Notes under the pieces: model-generated
Database searches by the model: none
Seen by the model: only the letters and a program-made list of their open reading frames with translations
What the model was told of the DNA's origin: nothing
DNA from: Salinicoccus kekensis
Lineage (GTDB): Bacteria; Bacillota; Bacilli; Staphylococcales; Salinicoccaceae
Direction of reading: 5' to 3'
DNA length: 64,000 nucleotides
NCBI RefSeq assembly: GCF_900220995.1
Contig: NZ_OBQF01000001.1
Span: 558,001-622,000 of the forward strand
Part shown: positions 1 to 8,440 of the stretch, one piece after another
How the letters are laid out: every line of letters begins with the position of its first letter
Position numbering within the stretch: the stretch's first letter is position 1
Program-made: the position numbers and the translations under genes

Positions 1-815
1 CTGTCAGGGGCCTCACCAGGAATATCCACGAGATACTGCTTTCCCATCGTAAGAAAGTATTGATCGTGCACGTGGCAAAAGGCCTGGAGCTCAACACCCA
101 TCTCAGAGTGTCGGAAGTGATCGAACAGGAGACCACAGACGAGACGGTGGAAGACATCTGTGTGCTCGGCGGACCGAGCCATGCAGAGGAAGTCGCGTTG
201 AAATCGCCGACGACTGTGAGCACCGCGTCACTTCATAACAAAGGTGTCGAAACCGTACAGGATGTCTTCATGAGTAAATATTTCAGGGTTTATATAAATG
301 AGGATCTCATCGGTGTGGAAATAGGCGGGGCACTGAAGAACATCATCGCGATCGCGGTCGGTGCCCTGCACGGCCTGAATTTCGGTGATAACGCAAAAGC
401 TGCGATCATCACCCGCGGACTTCAGGAAATCGCAAGGCTCGGCACCAAAATGGGTGCGGATCCCCTGACGTTCCTTGGGCTGTCCGGCATCGGGGATCTG
501 ATCGTGACGGCGACAAGCCACCATTCACGCAATTTCCGCTGCGGCATCATGCTGGCTGAAGGTCTGAGCCTGGAGGAAGCGGAAGAGAAGATGGGCATGG
601 TCGTCGAAGGTGTCAACACGACGCGCGCAGCCTATGAGCTCAGTGAGGAATACGGTGTCGAGATGCCGATCACGAAAGTTTTACATCAATATCTGTTTGA
701 TGATATCAGTGAGGAAGAAGCTTTCTACAAGCTGATGATGCGGGAGAAGACCTCTGAATCGATCGGTTTGAAAGAGCTGCTTCACGAGCAATATAAAGAT
801 GGGAGCAATCAGTAA
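1..815 (+). CDS. gpsA: NAD(P)H-dependent glycerol-3-phosphate dehydrogenase, 5' end cut by window edge
   Basis: Reduces dihydroxyacetone phosphate to sn-glycerol-3-phosphate in the cytosol for phospholipid synthesis. The reading frame is open from base 3, so the true start and the N-terminal GxGxxG nucleotide-binding loop lie left of the window. Visible family blocks are GGPSHAEEV, the GALKNIIAIAVG segment with the conserved lysine, and GIGDLIVTATS in the C-terminal helical domain. The ORF-like start near base 60 (TTG) lies inside the gene and is not a real start. The position just before a DUF2768 gene and a YphF-like lipoprotein matches the B. subtilis gpsA-yphE-yphF order. Confidence 0.95.
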   Translation, partial: VRGLTRNIHEILLSHRKKVLIVHVAKGLELNTHLRVSEVIEQETTDETVEDICVLGGPSHAEEVALKSPTTVSTASLHNKGVETVQDVFMSKYFRVYINEDLIGVEIGGALKNIIAIAVGALHGLNFGDNAKAAIITRGLQEIARLGTKMGADPLTFLGLSGIGDLIVTATSHHSRNFRCGIMLAEGLSLEEAEEKMGMVVEGVNTTRAAYELSEEYGVEMPITKVLHQYLFDDISEEEAFYKLMMREKTSESIGLKELLHEQYKDGSNQ

Positions 816-818
816 ACT

Positions 819-1016
819 ATGTTTGGTATATCCGCAATGGACTTGATGTGGTTGTCCTTTATCTCCATGGGATCAATGGCGGTTGCAGCGGTGCTGATCT
901 ACGTTGCAAGGTTCGTCATCAAAAACAGGATCATCAGTTTCGTACTCTCCCTGTTCGCATGGGGACTGCTGCTTTTGGCCTTCATTCTCATGATCCCTGT
1001 CCTGGGGGGCAGCTAA
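819..1016 (+). CDS. DUF2768 small membrane protein (YphE-like)
   Basis: This 65-residue hydrophobic protein has two predicted membrane helices (about residues 8-30 and 38-60) joined by a short basic turn containing KNR. It starts three bases after the gpsA stop and ends directly at the next ATG, so it is translated as part of the gpsA operon. Size, topology and position match the DUF2768 family (YphE in B. subtilis). No function is established for the family. The assignment rests on synteny and hydropathy, not on a catalytic motif. Confidence 0.8.
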   Translation: MFGISAMDLMWLSFISMGSMAVAAVLIYVARFVIKNRIISFVLSLFAWGLLLLAFILMIPVLGGS

Positions 1017-1745
1017 ATGCAAATTTCAAATATGTTAAAGATGTCAGTCATTTTGTTCACCGTTTTATTTTTGGGTGCATGCATGTATCCGGAATCGGAA
1101 CGGGCCGGGCAGGTGCCGAGTGAATCCCAGATTGAGATGGTACAGCAGGCGGTGGACCGTTTCAGTGAGGATTCGGGTGGTCTTCTGCCGATCAAGACAG
1201 TCTCTGACACGCGCGAATACTTCGAGTATCAGGTGGATTTTGCGAGGCTCGTACCGGACTATCTGGATGAAAGGCCTGCAATCTCCTATGAAGCAGGCGG
1301 CTATTACCAGTTTGTCATACTGGATGCCGAAGGAGATCCGACAGTCAAAATCGCAGATCTCAGGATCACCGAAGAAATACGTTCCCTCCGCCTCAGAGTC
1401 GAAGGGATGGGTGAGAATGTGCAGTTTGAAGAAGCTGTCGGTCCCAATGTGTATCAGCTGGATCTCGACTTCTACAATCTTTCCGAGAACCCGACTGTGA
1501 CGAGTCCCTACTCCGGCGGGACACTCAATGTCTACTACAGCGGCGGCGAGGAGTTCGTCGTGGATTACAGGGAGGAAATCGGCCGGGTGATCGAGGAGAA
1601 TGACCTCGAATTCGAGACCGGGGACGATGTAAGACAGGTGCTGTATGAATATACACCGGTCGTGCCGATCTATTCCCCGGAGATCACAGTGGATGAAAAT
1701 AATGAGCCGATTTTCATGACAAATGTCCATAAAAGTGCGCAGTAA
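1017..1745 (+). CDS. YphF-like lipoprotein
   Basis: A 242-residue protein with a lipoprotein signal peptide: short N-terminus with Lys8, hydrophobic core, and the lipobox LGAC with the predicted lipidated cysteine at residue 22. It should therefore be anchored to the outer face of the cytoplasmic membrane. The mature part is acidic and mixed alpha/beta with no motif I recognise. It starts directly after the DUF2768 stop codon. In B. subtilis, yphF occupies the same place, between yphE and the spoIVA/hbs region; here no spoIVA is present, as expected for a non-spore-former. Function unknown. Confidence 0.8.
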   Translation: MQISNMLKMSVILFTVLFLGACMYPESERAGQVPSESQIEMVQQAVDRFSEDSGGLLPIKTVSDTREYFEYQVDFARLVPDYLDERPAISYEAGGYYQFVILDAEGDPTVKIADLRITEEIRSLRLRVEGMGENVQFEEAVGPNVYQLDLDFYNLSENPTVTSPYSGGTLNVYYSGGEEFVVDYREEIGRVIEENDLEFETGDDVRQVLYEYTPVVPIYSPEITVDENNEPIFMTNVHKSAQ

Positions 1746-1813
1746 AGCCTTTTTTATGTTAAAAAACGTCAAAATTGATTGCAGTGCTTAATCGACTGTG
1801 TTAAAGTCAAAAC

Positions 1814-1836
1814 ATAATGATTAAACATATCATTAT
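1814..1836. promoter_or_regulatory. Inverted repeat upstream of hbs
   Basis: A perfect 8-bp inverted repeat, ATAATGAT (1814-1821) and ATCATTAT (1829-1836), with a 7-base centre, lies 24 bases before the hbs start in the 115-base gap after the lipoprotein gene. A GGGAGG Shine-Dalgarno follows at about 1845. No strong -35/-10 pair is clear; TTGATT at 1775 with TGTTAA 18 bases later is the best, weak candidate. It could be an operator or an mRNA leader hairpin. The AT-rich context raises the chance of coincidence. Confidence 0.4.
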
Positions 1837-1860
1837 ACTCATTATGGGAGGTGGACAAGT

Positions 1861-2133
1861 ATGAACAAGACTGATTTAATCAATGCTGTCAGCGATAAGG
1901 CTGACCTTACTAAAAAAGAAGCAGGTGCTGCTGTAGACGCAGTATTTGAATCAATTCAGGAATCATTGAAAAATGGTGAAAAAGTGCAGCTGATCGGATT
2001 TGGTAACTTTGAAGTTCGTGAACGCGCCGCACGTAAAGGACGCAATCCACAATCTGGTGAAGAAATAGAGATTGCAGCTTCAAAAGTACCGGCTTTCAAA
2101 GCAGGTAAAGCACTTAAAGATGCAGTAAAATAA
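1861..2133 (+). CDS. hbs: DNA-binding protein HU
   Basis: Histone-like nucleoid protein that bends and compacts DNA as a dimer. At 90 residues it has the exact family length. It begins [10 protein letters not shown], has the [18 protein letters not shown] core (about residues 46-63) and the DNA-inserting arm ending in [13 protein letters not shown], then the C-terminal helix [15 protein letters not shown] strong GGGAGG ribosome-binding site precedes it. Codon use is visibly more AT-rich and biased than the neighbours, as expected for a highly expressed gene. A stem-loop directly after the stop probably ends most transcription before hepS. Confidence 0.97.
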   Translation: MNKTDLINAVSDKADLTKKEAGAAVDAVFESIQESLKNGEKVQLIGFGNFEVRERAARKGRNPQSGEEIEIAASKVPAFKAGKALKDAVK

Positions 2134-2142
2134 TTTATGATT

Positions 2143-2169
2143 TAGGCCTAACGGTTAATGTTAGGTCTA
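2143..2169 (+). terminator. Stem-loop after hbs (partial terminator or attenuator)
   Basis: TAGGCCTAAC (2143-2152) pairs with GTTAGGTCTA (2160-2169) with one G-U pair and a 7-base loop. It is followed by TTAATTT rather than a clean T run, so it may reduce rather than block read-through into hepS. Confidence 0.55.
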
Positions 2170-2193
2170 TTAATTTATAAGGTGATTTTTTTC

Positions 2194-2700
2194 ATGGAAA
2201 ATCTTATACAACAGATAGAGAAAGACTTGAAGAACAATAAACTGAAATTACATAGTGAACCTTTTTTCGCCTTCTTCAATGATGAGACCAACATCATCCG
2301 TGACCCTCATATCTGCCATGCGGTTTTATTCTTCAATAAAGCCCTGCAGATACTGGATATCGAACCGGAGGAAGAGGAGAGGGAGGAGCATGTTCTGACC
2401 GGCGATTATTTTTTCAGCCAGTTTTATAAGATACTGGCTGCACATAATGAGTATAAAGTGATAAATGATGTATCCGGCATATCGAAAGAGATCACTTCCA
2501 AAAAATCCGCCTATGCTGAGATTCCAAAGAGTCCCTCGACGGAAGAATTGCAGCATCTTTTATTTGCACCTCTTATTTATCTTGTAGATAATGGTTATGC
2601 ACAAGACAGCCTGTTGAAACTGATCAGTCGATACATAGAGGAGATTGACATAAAAAAATTACCTTATATTACGAAGAGTACGGGTGACGATAATGGATAA
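2194..2700 (+). CDS. hepS: Heptaprenyl diphosphate synthase component I
   Basis: Small, non-catalytic partner of the two-component heptaprenyl diphosphate synthase that makes the menaquinone side chain. The start is placed at ATG 2194 because AAGGTGAT lies at 2179-2186; a longer frame from 2158 has no ribosome-binding site and would run into the hbs terminator. The 168-residue protein is mostly helical and begins MENLIQQIEKDLKNN. The family is poorly conserved, so the call depends mainly on its place directly before menG and hepT, the same order as in B. subtilis. Its 3' end overlaps menG by eight bases. Confidence 0.85.
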   Translation: MENLIQQIEKDLKNNKLKLHSEPFFAFFNDETNIIRDPHICHAVLFFNKALQILDIEPEEEEREEHVLTGDYFFSQFYKILAAHNEYKVINDVSGISKEITSKKSAYAEIPKSPSTEELQHLLFAPLIYLVDNGYAQDSLLKLISRYIEEIDIKKLPYITKSTGDDNG

Positions 2701-3388
2701 AGAACAACGTGTACATAAAATTTTCAATACGATATCAGATGATTATGATCATATGAACAATATCATCAGCCTGAACCAGCATACGCTCTGGAGGAATAAG
2801 ACCATGGACCATATGTTCCTTGAAGAAGGTATGGAAGTGCTGGACGTATGCTGCGGGACCGGCGACTGGACCATCCAGCTTGCTTTGAGCGGGGCGGAGA
2901 CCACCGGTCTTGACTTCAGTGAGAATATGCTTGAAGTGGCGGAAGTGAAATCCGCTGAGTTCGACAATATCTCCCTGATTCATGGGAACGCGATGGATCT
3001 TCCGTTCGAAGACGACCGGTTCGATTACGTCACCATCGGGTTCGGGTTGAGGAACCTGCCGGATTACCAGGCGGCGATCGAGGATTTCCACCGCGTCCTG
3101 AAACCCGGCGGAACACTTGTCATCCTTGAGACTTCCACACCTGAAAACAGTCTGATCAACTATGGGTTTGAAGTGTATTTCGGGAAGATCATGCCTGCTC
3201 TCGGAGGTTTGATCGCAAAGAAAAAAGATGAATACACATGGCTGTATGAATCCACTCATTCATTCCTGTCAAAAGAGGCACTGAAACAGATGCTCATTTC
3301 CACAGGTTTCACCAATGTTAAAGTCCTTCCCCATACACTAGGTACGGCAGCCACCCATTTCGCCATAAAACCGATCACCGAGGATTAG
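2693..3388 (+). CDS. menG: Demethylmenaquinone methyltransferase
   Basis: SAM-dependent methyltransferase (UbiE/MenG family) for the last step of menaquinone synthesis. ATG 2693 gives 231 residues and has GGGTGA just upstream; a GTG at 2684 is a less likely alternative. The SAM-binding motif I is VLDVCCGTGDWT (about residues 49-60), followed by GLDFSENML and the GFGLRNLPD block typical of this family, then RVLKPGGTLVILETS. It overlaps hepS and is followed two bases later by hepT, so ring methylation and side-chain synthesis are translationally coupled. The product feeds the bc complex encoded further right. Confidence 0.95.
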   Translation: MDKEQRVHKIFNTISDDYDHMNNIISLNQHTLWRNKTMDHMFLEEGMEVLDVCCGTGDWTIQLALSGAETTGLDFSENMLEVAEVKSAEFDNISLIHGNAMDLPFEDDRFDYVTIGFGLRNLPDYQAAIEDFHRVLKPGGTLVILETSTPENSLINYGFEVYFGKIMPALGGLIAKKKDEYTWLYESTHSFLSKEALKQMLISTGFTNVKVLPHTLGTAATHFAIKPITED

Positions 3389-3390
3389 GC

Positions 3391-4344
3391 ATGGTTTCAT
3401 TGAAGAAATACCTGGCTCCGGATTTCATCAAAGTTGACCGGCTCATCAGGAAGAGCCTGGAACCTTCAGGTGTCCTGTCCAATGATCTCGGCTTGAAACT
3501 TTATAAATCCGGCGGGAAGAAAATACGGCCGACATTATCCATTTTAGCCGGACGGCTGGGGAACCCCGATAAAATGGACGATGTCTATAAAGTCAGTGCA
3601 AGTCTGGAACTCCTTCATATGGCGACTCTCGTCCATGATGACATCATAGACGACAGCAAATTGAGACGCGGAAGACCGACCGCCTATTATGACTATGGGT
3701 ATTTCCAGGCTGTGACTACCGGCAACCTGTTGTTGTCCACCGCAGTCCATATCGTCAGTGATATAGAACACCCGGAATTTCATACGACATATTCCGAAGC
3801 AATCGAACAGATCGTCAGCGGGGAGCTTCTGCAATTCAACCATCAGTTCAATTCAAGGCAGAGCTATGATGATTACTATAAAAAAATCTATCGGAAGACT
3901 GCACTGCTCATAGTGCTCAGTGTGAGACTCGGCAGCTATGCGAGTCACCTTGATGAAGAGACGATGGAAAACCTGACTGCATTCGCCAATCATATCGGAT
4001 TGAGCTTTCAGATCATAGATGACATACTCGACTTCACCGGTGATGAAGCCGCACTCGGCAAGCCGAAGTTCTCGGACCTTGCAAACGGGCACTACACTTT
4101 GCCCGTGCTGCTTCTCCGTGATGAAGATGAGAGGTTCAGCCGGAATCTGGATGACTTCAAGGAAAATCCCGGTCTGCTTTATGATCTGATTGAACAGATA
4201 CTCGATTCCAACGCCCTGGAAGAAGCGATGCAGATCAGCACGCGCCATTATGACAAGGCGATTTCGCATTTAAGCGGTATCAGGGAGCCTGTCAGGGGTT
4301 ACCTCCTTGAAATCGCAGAAAAACTCGAAAAACGTCTGAAATGA
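3391..4344 (+). CDS. hepT: Heptaprenyl diphosphate synthase component II
   Basis: Catalytic subunit of the trans-prenyltransferase that elongates farnesyl diphosphate with isopentenyl diphosphate for menaquinone. At 317 residues it has both aspartate-rich motifs: HDDIIDD with DDIID at 83-87 (first) and DDILD at 210-214 (second), plus GGKKIRP at about 41-47 and RRGRPT after the first motif. It lies two bases after menG. A perfect palindrome just downstream doubles as the ndk promoter region. The short spacing before the first Asp motif fits a long-chain synthase. Confidence 0.95.
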   Translation: MVSLKKYLAPDFIKVDRLIRKSLEPSGVLSNDLGLKLYKSGGKKIRPTLSILAGRLGNPDKMDDVYKVSASLELLHMATLVHDDIIDDSKLRRGRPTAYYDYGYFQAVTTGNLLLSTAVHIVSDIEHPEFHTTYSEAIEQIVSGELLQFNHQFNSRQSYDDYYKKIYRKTALLIVLSVRLGSYASHLDEETMENLTAFANHIGLSFQIIDDILDFTGDEAALGKPKFSDLANGHYTLPVLLLRDEDERFSRNLDDFKENPGLLYDLIEQILDSNALEEAMQISTRHYDKAISHLSGIREPVRGYLLEIAEKLEKRLK

Positions 4345-4345
4345 A

Positions 4346-4374
4346 TTAACATTAAAAATATTTAATGTTAAAAT
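4346..4374 (+). promoter_or_regulatory. ndk promoter embedded in a perfect palindrome
   Basis: TTAACA (4346-4351) and TAAAAT (4369-4374) are separated by exactly 17 bases, a good sigma-A promoter. The same bases form a perfect 11-bp inverted repeat, TTAACATTAAA (4346-4356) and TTTAATGTTAA (4361-4371), with a 4-base centre, so one half covers the -35 and the other the -10. This suggests an operator, or a weak AT-rich terminator of hepT. Confidence 0.6.
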
Positions 4375-4407
4375 GGTCACATAACTACTTTATAAGGAGA
4401 TTTAATA

Positions 4408-4854
4408 ATGGAAAAAACTTTTCTAATGATTAAACCGGATGGGGTACAAAGAAACCTTATCGGCCCAATCGTTTCAAGACTTGAAAACAAAGGTTTCAAA
4501 ATCGTCGGTGCCAAGCTGATGCAGGTTTCTGAAGATCTTGCCAAAACACATTATCAGGAGCATTCCGAAAAGCCGTTCTTTGGTGAATTGGTGGATTTCA
4601 TCACTTCAGGACCGGTTTTTGCGATGGTGCTGGAAGGTGAAAATGTGATTTCGACTGCAAGACTCGTTGTGGGATCGACAAATCCTCAAGAGGCCGCACC
4701 AGGTACCATCAGAGGTGATTTTGGTTTAACTGTTGGAAAGAACATCATCCATGGCTCGGACTCACCTGAAAGTGCTGAAAGAGAAATCGGCTTATTCTTT
4801 GATAAAGCTGAAATACTGGATTATAATCTGATTAACAAAGACTGGATCTACTAA
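4408..4854 (+). CDS. ndk: Nucleoside diphosphate kinase
   Basis: Balances nucleoside triphosphate pools by moving phosphate from ATP through a phosphohistidine. The 148-residue length is normal. It begins [16 protein letters not shown] and contains the active-site block [12 protein letters not shown] with the catalytic histidine at residue 115. AAGGAG lies 8-10 bases before the ATG. It is monocistronic: its own promoter sits in the gap after hepT and a rho-independent terminator follows. The location between hepT and the aro genes is the B. subtilis order, with cheR missing here. Confidence 0.97.
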   Translation: MEKTFLMIKPDGVQRNLIGPIVSRLENKGFKIVGAKLMQVSEDLAKTHYQEHSEKPFFGELVDFITSGPVFAMVLEGENVISTARLVVGSTNPQEAAPGTIRGDFGLTVGKNIIHGSDSPESAEREIGLFFDKAEILDYNLINKDWIY

Positions 4855-4867
4855 TCTTAAAACAATG

Positions 4868-4893
4868 AGCTGGGTTTTTACTCAGCTTTTTTT
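4868..4893 (+). terminator. Rho-independent terminator after ndk
   Basis: AGCTGGGT (4868-4875) and ACTCAGCT (4880-4887) form an 8-bp stem with one G-U pair and a TTTT loop. A run of T follows immediately. Confidence 0.85.
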
Positions 4894-4922
4894 AATATAA
4901 TTTTAGAATAGAAGGTGGAATT

Positions 4923-6089
4923 ATGAGATTTTTAACATCAGGCGAATCACATGGCCCAAAACTTACTGCAATCATTGAAGGTTTCCCATCAAACATGCCG
5001 GTCGACAAGGAACGGATGGAATCTGAGCTCATAAAAAGACAGGGCGGTTACGGCCGCGGACGCAGAATGAAGATCGAAAAGGATACGTTCACATTCGGCG
5101 CCGGTATCAGACACGGAAAAACCCTCGGCAGCCCGATCATGATCGAACTCTCGAACGATGATTTCAAGAGCTGGACGACGATCATGGGAAGCGACCCGCT
5201 CACCCCCGAGGAAGAAGAAAACCTGAAACGTGTCATCACCAAGCCGAGGCCGGGGCATGCCGATCTTGTCGGAGGCATCAAGTATAATGCACGTGACCTG
5301 AGAAATGTCCTTGAACGTTCATCCGCACGGGAAACGGCCGCACGCGTCGCTGTAGGCGCACTCTGCAAGGAGCTGCTGCATGCGCTTGGCATAGAGATGG
5401 CAAGCCGGGTGGTGCAGATAGGCGAGGTCAAGGATGAAGGTGCATACTCTTATGAAGAGGTCAGCGAACTTGCTGATAAGTCTTCCGTGCGCATGATATC
5501 TGAAGAAGAGACCGGCAAAACGGAAAAACTGATCGATGCCGCCAAGAAAAATGGCGACTCCATCGGTGGAATCGTTGAAGTGATCGTCAAAAATCCGCCT
5601 GTCGGACTGGGTTCATATGTCCATTATGACAGGAAGCTCGATTCGAAAATCGCGGGCAGTGTAATCAGCATCAATGCTTTCAAAGGGGTCGAGTTCGGCA
5701 TGGGCTTCAAACTGGCGGAAACGCCGGGATCGGAAGTCCAGGATGAAATCCTTTACAGCAGCGAAGAAGGGTATACCCGTAAATCCAATAATCTGGGCGG
5801 ATTCGAAGGCGGCATGTCCACAGGGATGCCGATCGTCGTCCGTGCGGTCATGAAGCCGATTCCGACACTGTATAAACCTCTGATGAGTGTGGATATAAAC
5901 ACAAAGGAACCGTTCAAGGCGACGGTCGAACGGAGCGACTCCTGTGCTGTGCCGGCAGCTTCGATAGTGTGTGAACATATGGTTGCTATCGAGATGGCGA
6001 AGGCGATTCTGGATAAGTTCCCGCATGATAACTTTGAAGAATTGGAAAGCGCAGTCGAAGCGCATAAAGAAAGAGTGAAAAACTTCTAG
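4923..6089 (+). CDS. aroC: Chorismate synthase
   Basis: FMN-dependent final enzyme of the shikimate pathway, converting EPSP to chorismate. At 388 residues it is full length and begins [14 protein letters not shown] with the conserved GESHG. Other family blocks are [40 protein letters not shown], the [12 protein letters not shown] loop and the C-terminal [11 protein letters not shown]. The gene starts just after the ndk terminator with GAAGGTGG as ribosome-binding site. It is followed two bases later by aroB, then aroA overlapping by four bases: one coupled aromatic operon. Confidence 0.97.
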   Translation: MRFLTSGESHGPKLTAIIEGFPSNMPVDKERMESELIKRQGGYGRGRRMKIEKDTFTFGAGIRHGKTLGSPIMIELSNDDFKSWTTIMGSDPLTPEEEENLKRVITKPRPGHADLVGGIKYNARDLRNVLERSSARETAARVAVGALCKELLHALGIEMASRVVQIGEVKDEGAYSYEEVSELADKSSVRMISEEETGKTEKLIDAAKKNGDSIGGIVEVIVKNPPVGLGSYVHYDRKLDSKIAGSVISINAFKGVEFGMGFKLAETPGSEVQDEILYSSEEGYTRKSNNLGGFEGGMSTGMPIVVRAVMKPIPTLYKPLMSVDINTKEPFKATVERSDSCAVPAASIVCEHMVAIEMAKAILDKFPHDNFEELESAVEAHKERVKNF

Positions 6090-6091
6090 TC

Positions 6092-7144
6092 ATGAAAGAA
6101 TTTGAAACGACTTATCCTGATGAAAATTACACAGTGCATGTCGGCCATGGCATATTTAAAGAAACGCTGAATCTTTATACATCAAGATACGAGGATGTTT
6201 TTTATATAATAGACGAAAATGTTCATCATGCCTTTAAAAACACTGTTTTAAAAGATATTGAAGATCCGGTCATTGCAAAGCCGGGGGAAGCTGCCAAAAC
6301 AGCGGAGGCTTTCATCGGGATTGTTGAAAGCCTTCTCGGGCGCGGAATCAAGCGCTCAAGCCTCGTCGTCGTCATCGGCGGCGGGGCGGTGGGTGATGCG
6401 GGCGGATTTGCCGCTGCCGTCACTTTGAGGGGTGTGGATTTCATCCAGGTGCCCACCACCCTGCTTGCGCATGATTCTGCGATCGGCGGCAAGACCGCCA
6501 TCAATTCAAGGCATGGCAAGAACCTGATCGGAGCCTTCCACAGGCCTTCCGGCGTCATTTACGACCTCGATTTTTTGAATACCCTGCCTGAATCGGAAAT
6601 TCTGAGCGGATTCGGGGAAGTATATAAGCACGCTTTGCTGGACAGTGAAAAAGCCGCTAATGAGCTGATGGAACAGACTGCACATGGGGTGGAGGCCGCG
6701 GACCTCGAGGACAGCATCATCAAGGGCATCAGGACGAAGATGCGTTATGTCACCGAAGATGAGTTCGAATCCGGATCAAGGAAATACTTGAATCTCGGCC
6801 ATACACTCGGCCATGCGATTGAATATGAATATAAGATCCAGCACGGCCATGCAGTCATGCTGGGTTTGTATGCAATGATGTTCATCTCGAACGAACAGTC
6901 GGAGTCCCGGATTTTTGATCTGGAGGCCCATTACACATACCTTTCAAATCTGGGGTACCCGATGGAGTTATTGGGCACCCTCGATTCAGGACGGATGCTC
7001 AAACATATGAAACACGATAAGAAAAACATCAGTGATGCATCTGTGGGCTTTATTTTAATGGATAAAGATTTTGAGCCCTTTTTTACTGAAATCAACACTG
7101 ATGAGATGGTAAAATATATAGGGGCATTGAAGGAGTCATTATGA
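6092..7144 (+). CDS. aroB: 3-dehydroquinate synthase
   Basis: NAD+-dependent cyclisation of DAHP to 3-dehydroquinate, the second shikimate step. The 350-residue protein shows the nucleotide-binding VVVIGGGAVGDAGGFAA, the substrate-site block QVPTTLLAHDSAIGGKTAIN (about residues 125-145), the zinc-ligand region FGEVYKHALL, and NLGHTLGHAIE with the metal-binding histidines. It starts two bases after aroC and its stop codon overlaps the aroA start, so translation of the three genes is coupled. Confidence 0.97.
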   Translation: MKEFETTYPDENYTVHVGHGIFKETLNLYTSRYEDVFYIIDENVHHAFKNTVLKDIEDPVIAKPGEAAKTAEAFIGIVESLLGRGIKRSSLVVVIGGGAVGDAGGFAAAVTLRGVDFIQVPTTLLAHDSAIGGKTAINSRHGKNLIGAFHRPSGVIYDLDFLNTLPESEILSGFGEVYKHALLDSEKAANELMEQTAHGVEAADLEDSIIKGIRTKMRYVTEDEFESGSRKYLNLGHTLGHAIEYEYKIQHGHAVMLGLYAMMFISNEQSESRIFDLEAHYTYLSNLGYPMELLGTLDSGRMLKHMKHDKKNISDASVGFILMDKDFEPFFTEINTDEMVKYIGALKESL

Positions 7145-8427
7145 AATCACTATTAAACCAGAAATTCACCGGCAGTATACAAGTGCCGGGCGACAAATCG
7201 ATCACACACCGTGCACTGATGATGGCTTCCCTCGCGGAAGGCACTTCAGTCATCCATTCACCGCTTGAGAGTGAAGACACGTTCAGGACATCCGAAATCA
7301 TGGGTCAGCTTGGAGTAGAGATCGAAAGGGAAGAAGGCCGGATCACGGTCACATCGCCGGGGAGCAGCAACTTCACCGCTCCGGAGGAAGTGTTGTACAC
7401 CGGGAACTCCGGCACGACGACGCGCCTCCTGATGGGGCTGATTGCAGGCATCGGCATGGATGCCACGATAGAAGGTGACAGCTCGATCGCCAAACGCCCG
7501 ATGGACCGCGTTCGTACGCCGCTCGGGGAGATGGGTGCAGATATTTCACTCGTCGATGGAAAATATCCGCCGATTTTGATGAAGCAGAGTACTCTGAAGG
7601 CGATAGAGTATGACATGCCTGTGGCAAGTGCCCAGGTGAAAAGTGCCATCCTGTTTGCAGCGCTGTATGCAGCTGGTGAAACCATCGTCCATGAAAAAAT
7701 CAAATCCAGGAACCATACCGAGATCATGCTCGAACAGTTCGGTGTCGATGTTGAAGTCGACGGCCTGTCCATCAAGCTGAAGGGCGGCCAGCCGCTGAAG
7801 CCGAGGGATGTCCAGGTACCGGGGGATATATCTTCCGCCGCCTTCCTCATGGTGCTTGCAGCTATCACTAAAGGTTCCGACATCACGATCGAGAATGTCT
7901 CTTTGAATGAGACGAGGGCCGGAATCATTGATGTGTTCAAGCAGATGAATGCCGACATAGAGATCGAAGAGACATCTTCCGAAGGGGAGGCGATCGGCAA
8001 TATCCGCATCCGCCACTCAAAAGACCTGACTTCGTTCGACCTGTCCGGGGAGATCATACCGAGACTGATCGATGAAATCCCGGTGCTTGCAGTGCTGGGT
8101 GCATTCGGCAGTGAGCCGAGCGTGATCAGAGATGCCCTGGAACTGCGTTATAAAGAGACCGACAGATTAAGGGCGGTCATAGATGAACTCAAAAAATTCG
8201 GCATCGAATTCGAAGAGTTTGAAGACGGATTCAAAGTGTATCCGTTGAAGGAAGTGAAAATGACAAGTGACAGTTTCAAAGGCTACCATGACCACCGAAT
8301 CATCATGATGCTGCTTGTCATGGCAGTCGCTTCCGATACCGAGATCAATATAGACGACACATCGGCGATCAACATCTCATATCCCGGTTTTATTGAGGAT
8401 TTGGAGAAACTGAAACAGGCCAGATGA
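7141..8427 (+). CDS. aroA: 3-phosphoshikimate 1-carboxyvinyltransferase (EPSP synthase)
   Basis: Joins phosphoenolpyruvate to shikimate-3-phosphate. At 428 residues it is normal length. The N-terminal GDKSITHRALMMASLAEG, then YTGNSGTTTRLLMGL, SSIAKRPMDRV, and late RYKETDRLRAV and DHRIIMMLLVMA blocks mark the two-domain fold. The motif at residues 90-100 reads GNSGTT with Ser and Thr, while the first helix carries the class II-like pattern seen in staphylococci. Neighbours: aroB upstream (overlapping) and a TPR gene 13 bases downstream. Confidence 0.97.
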   Translation: MKSLLNQKFTGSIQVPGDKSITHRALMMASLAEGTSVIHSPLESEDTFRTSEIMGQLGVEIEREEGRITVTSPGSSNFTAPEEVLYTGNSGTTTRLLMGLIAGIGMDATIEGDSSIAKRPMDRVRTPLGEMGADISLVDGKYPPILMKQSTLKAIEYDMPVASAQVKSAILFAALYAAGETIVHEKIKSRNHTEIMLEQFGVDVEVDGLSIKLKGGQPLKPRDVQVPGDISSAAFLMVLAAITKGSDITIENVSLNETRAGIIDVFKQMNADIEIEETSSEGEAIGNIRIRHSKDLTSFDLSGEIIPRLIDEIPVLAVLGAFGSEPSVIRDALELRYKETDRLRAVIDELKKFGIEFEEFEDGFKVYPLKEVKMTSDSFKGYHDHRIIMMLLVMAVASDTEINIDDTSAINISYPGFIEDLEKLKQAR

Positions 8428-8440
8428 AAGGAAATTTAAG

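Noticed and set aside
848-1123. 91-residue frame across the DUF2768 and lipoprotein genes
   Set aside because: It spans the junction of two better supported genes with membrane and lipobox features.
7305-8057. 250-residue minus-strand frame opposite aroA
   Set aside because: It is a shadow of the EPSP synthase gene: Ser/Met/Ile-rich composition, no domain, no start signals.
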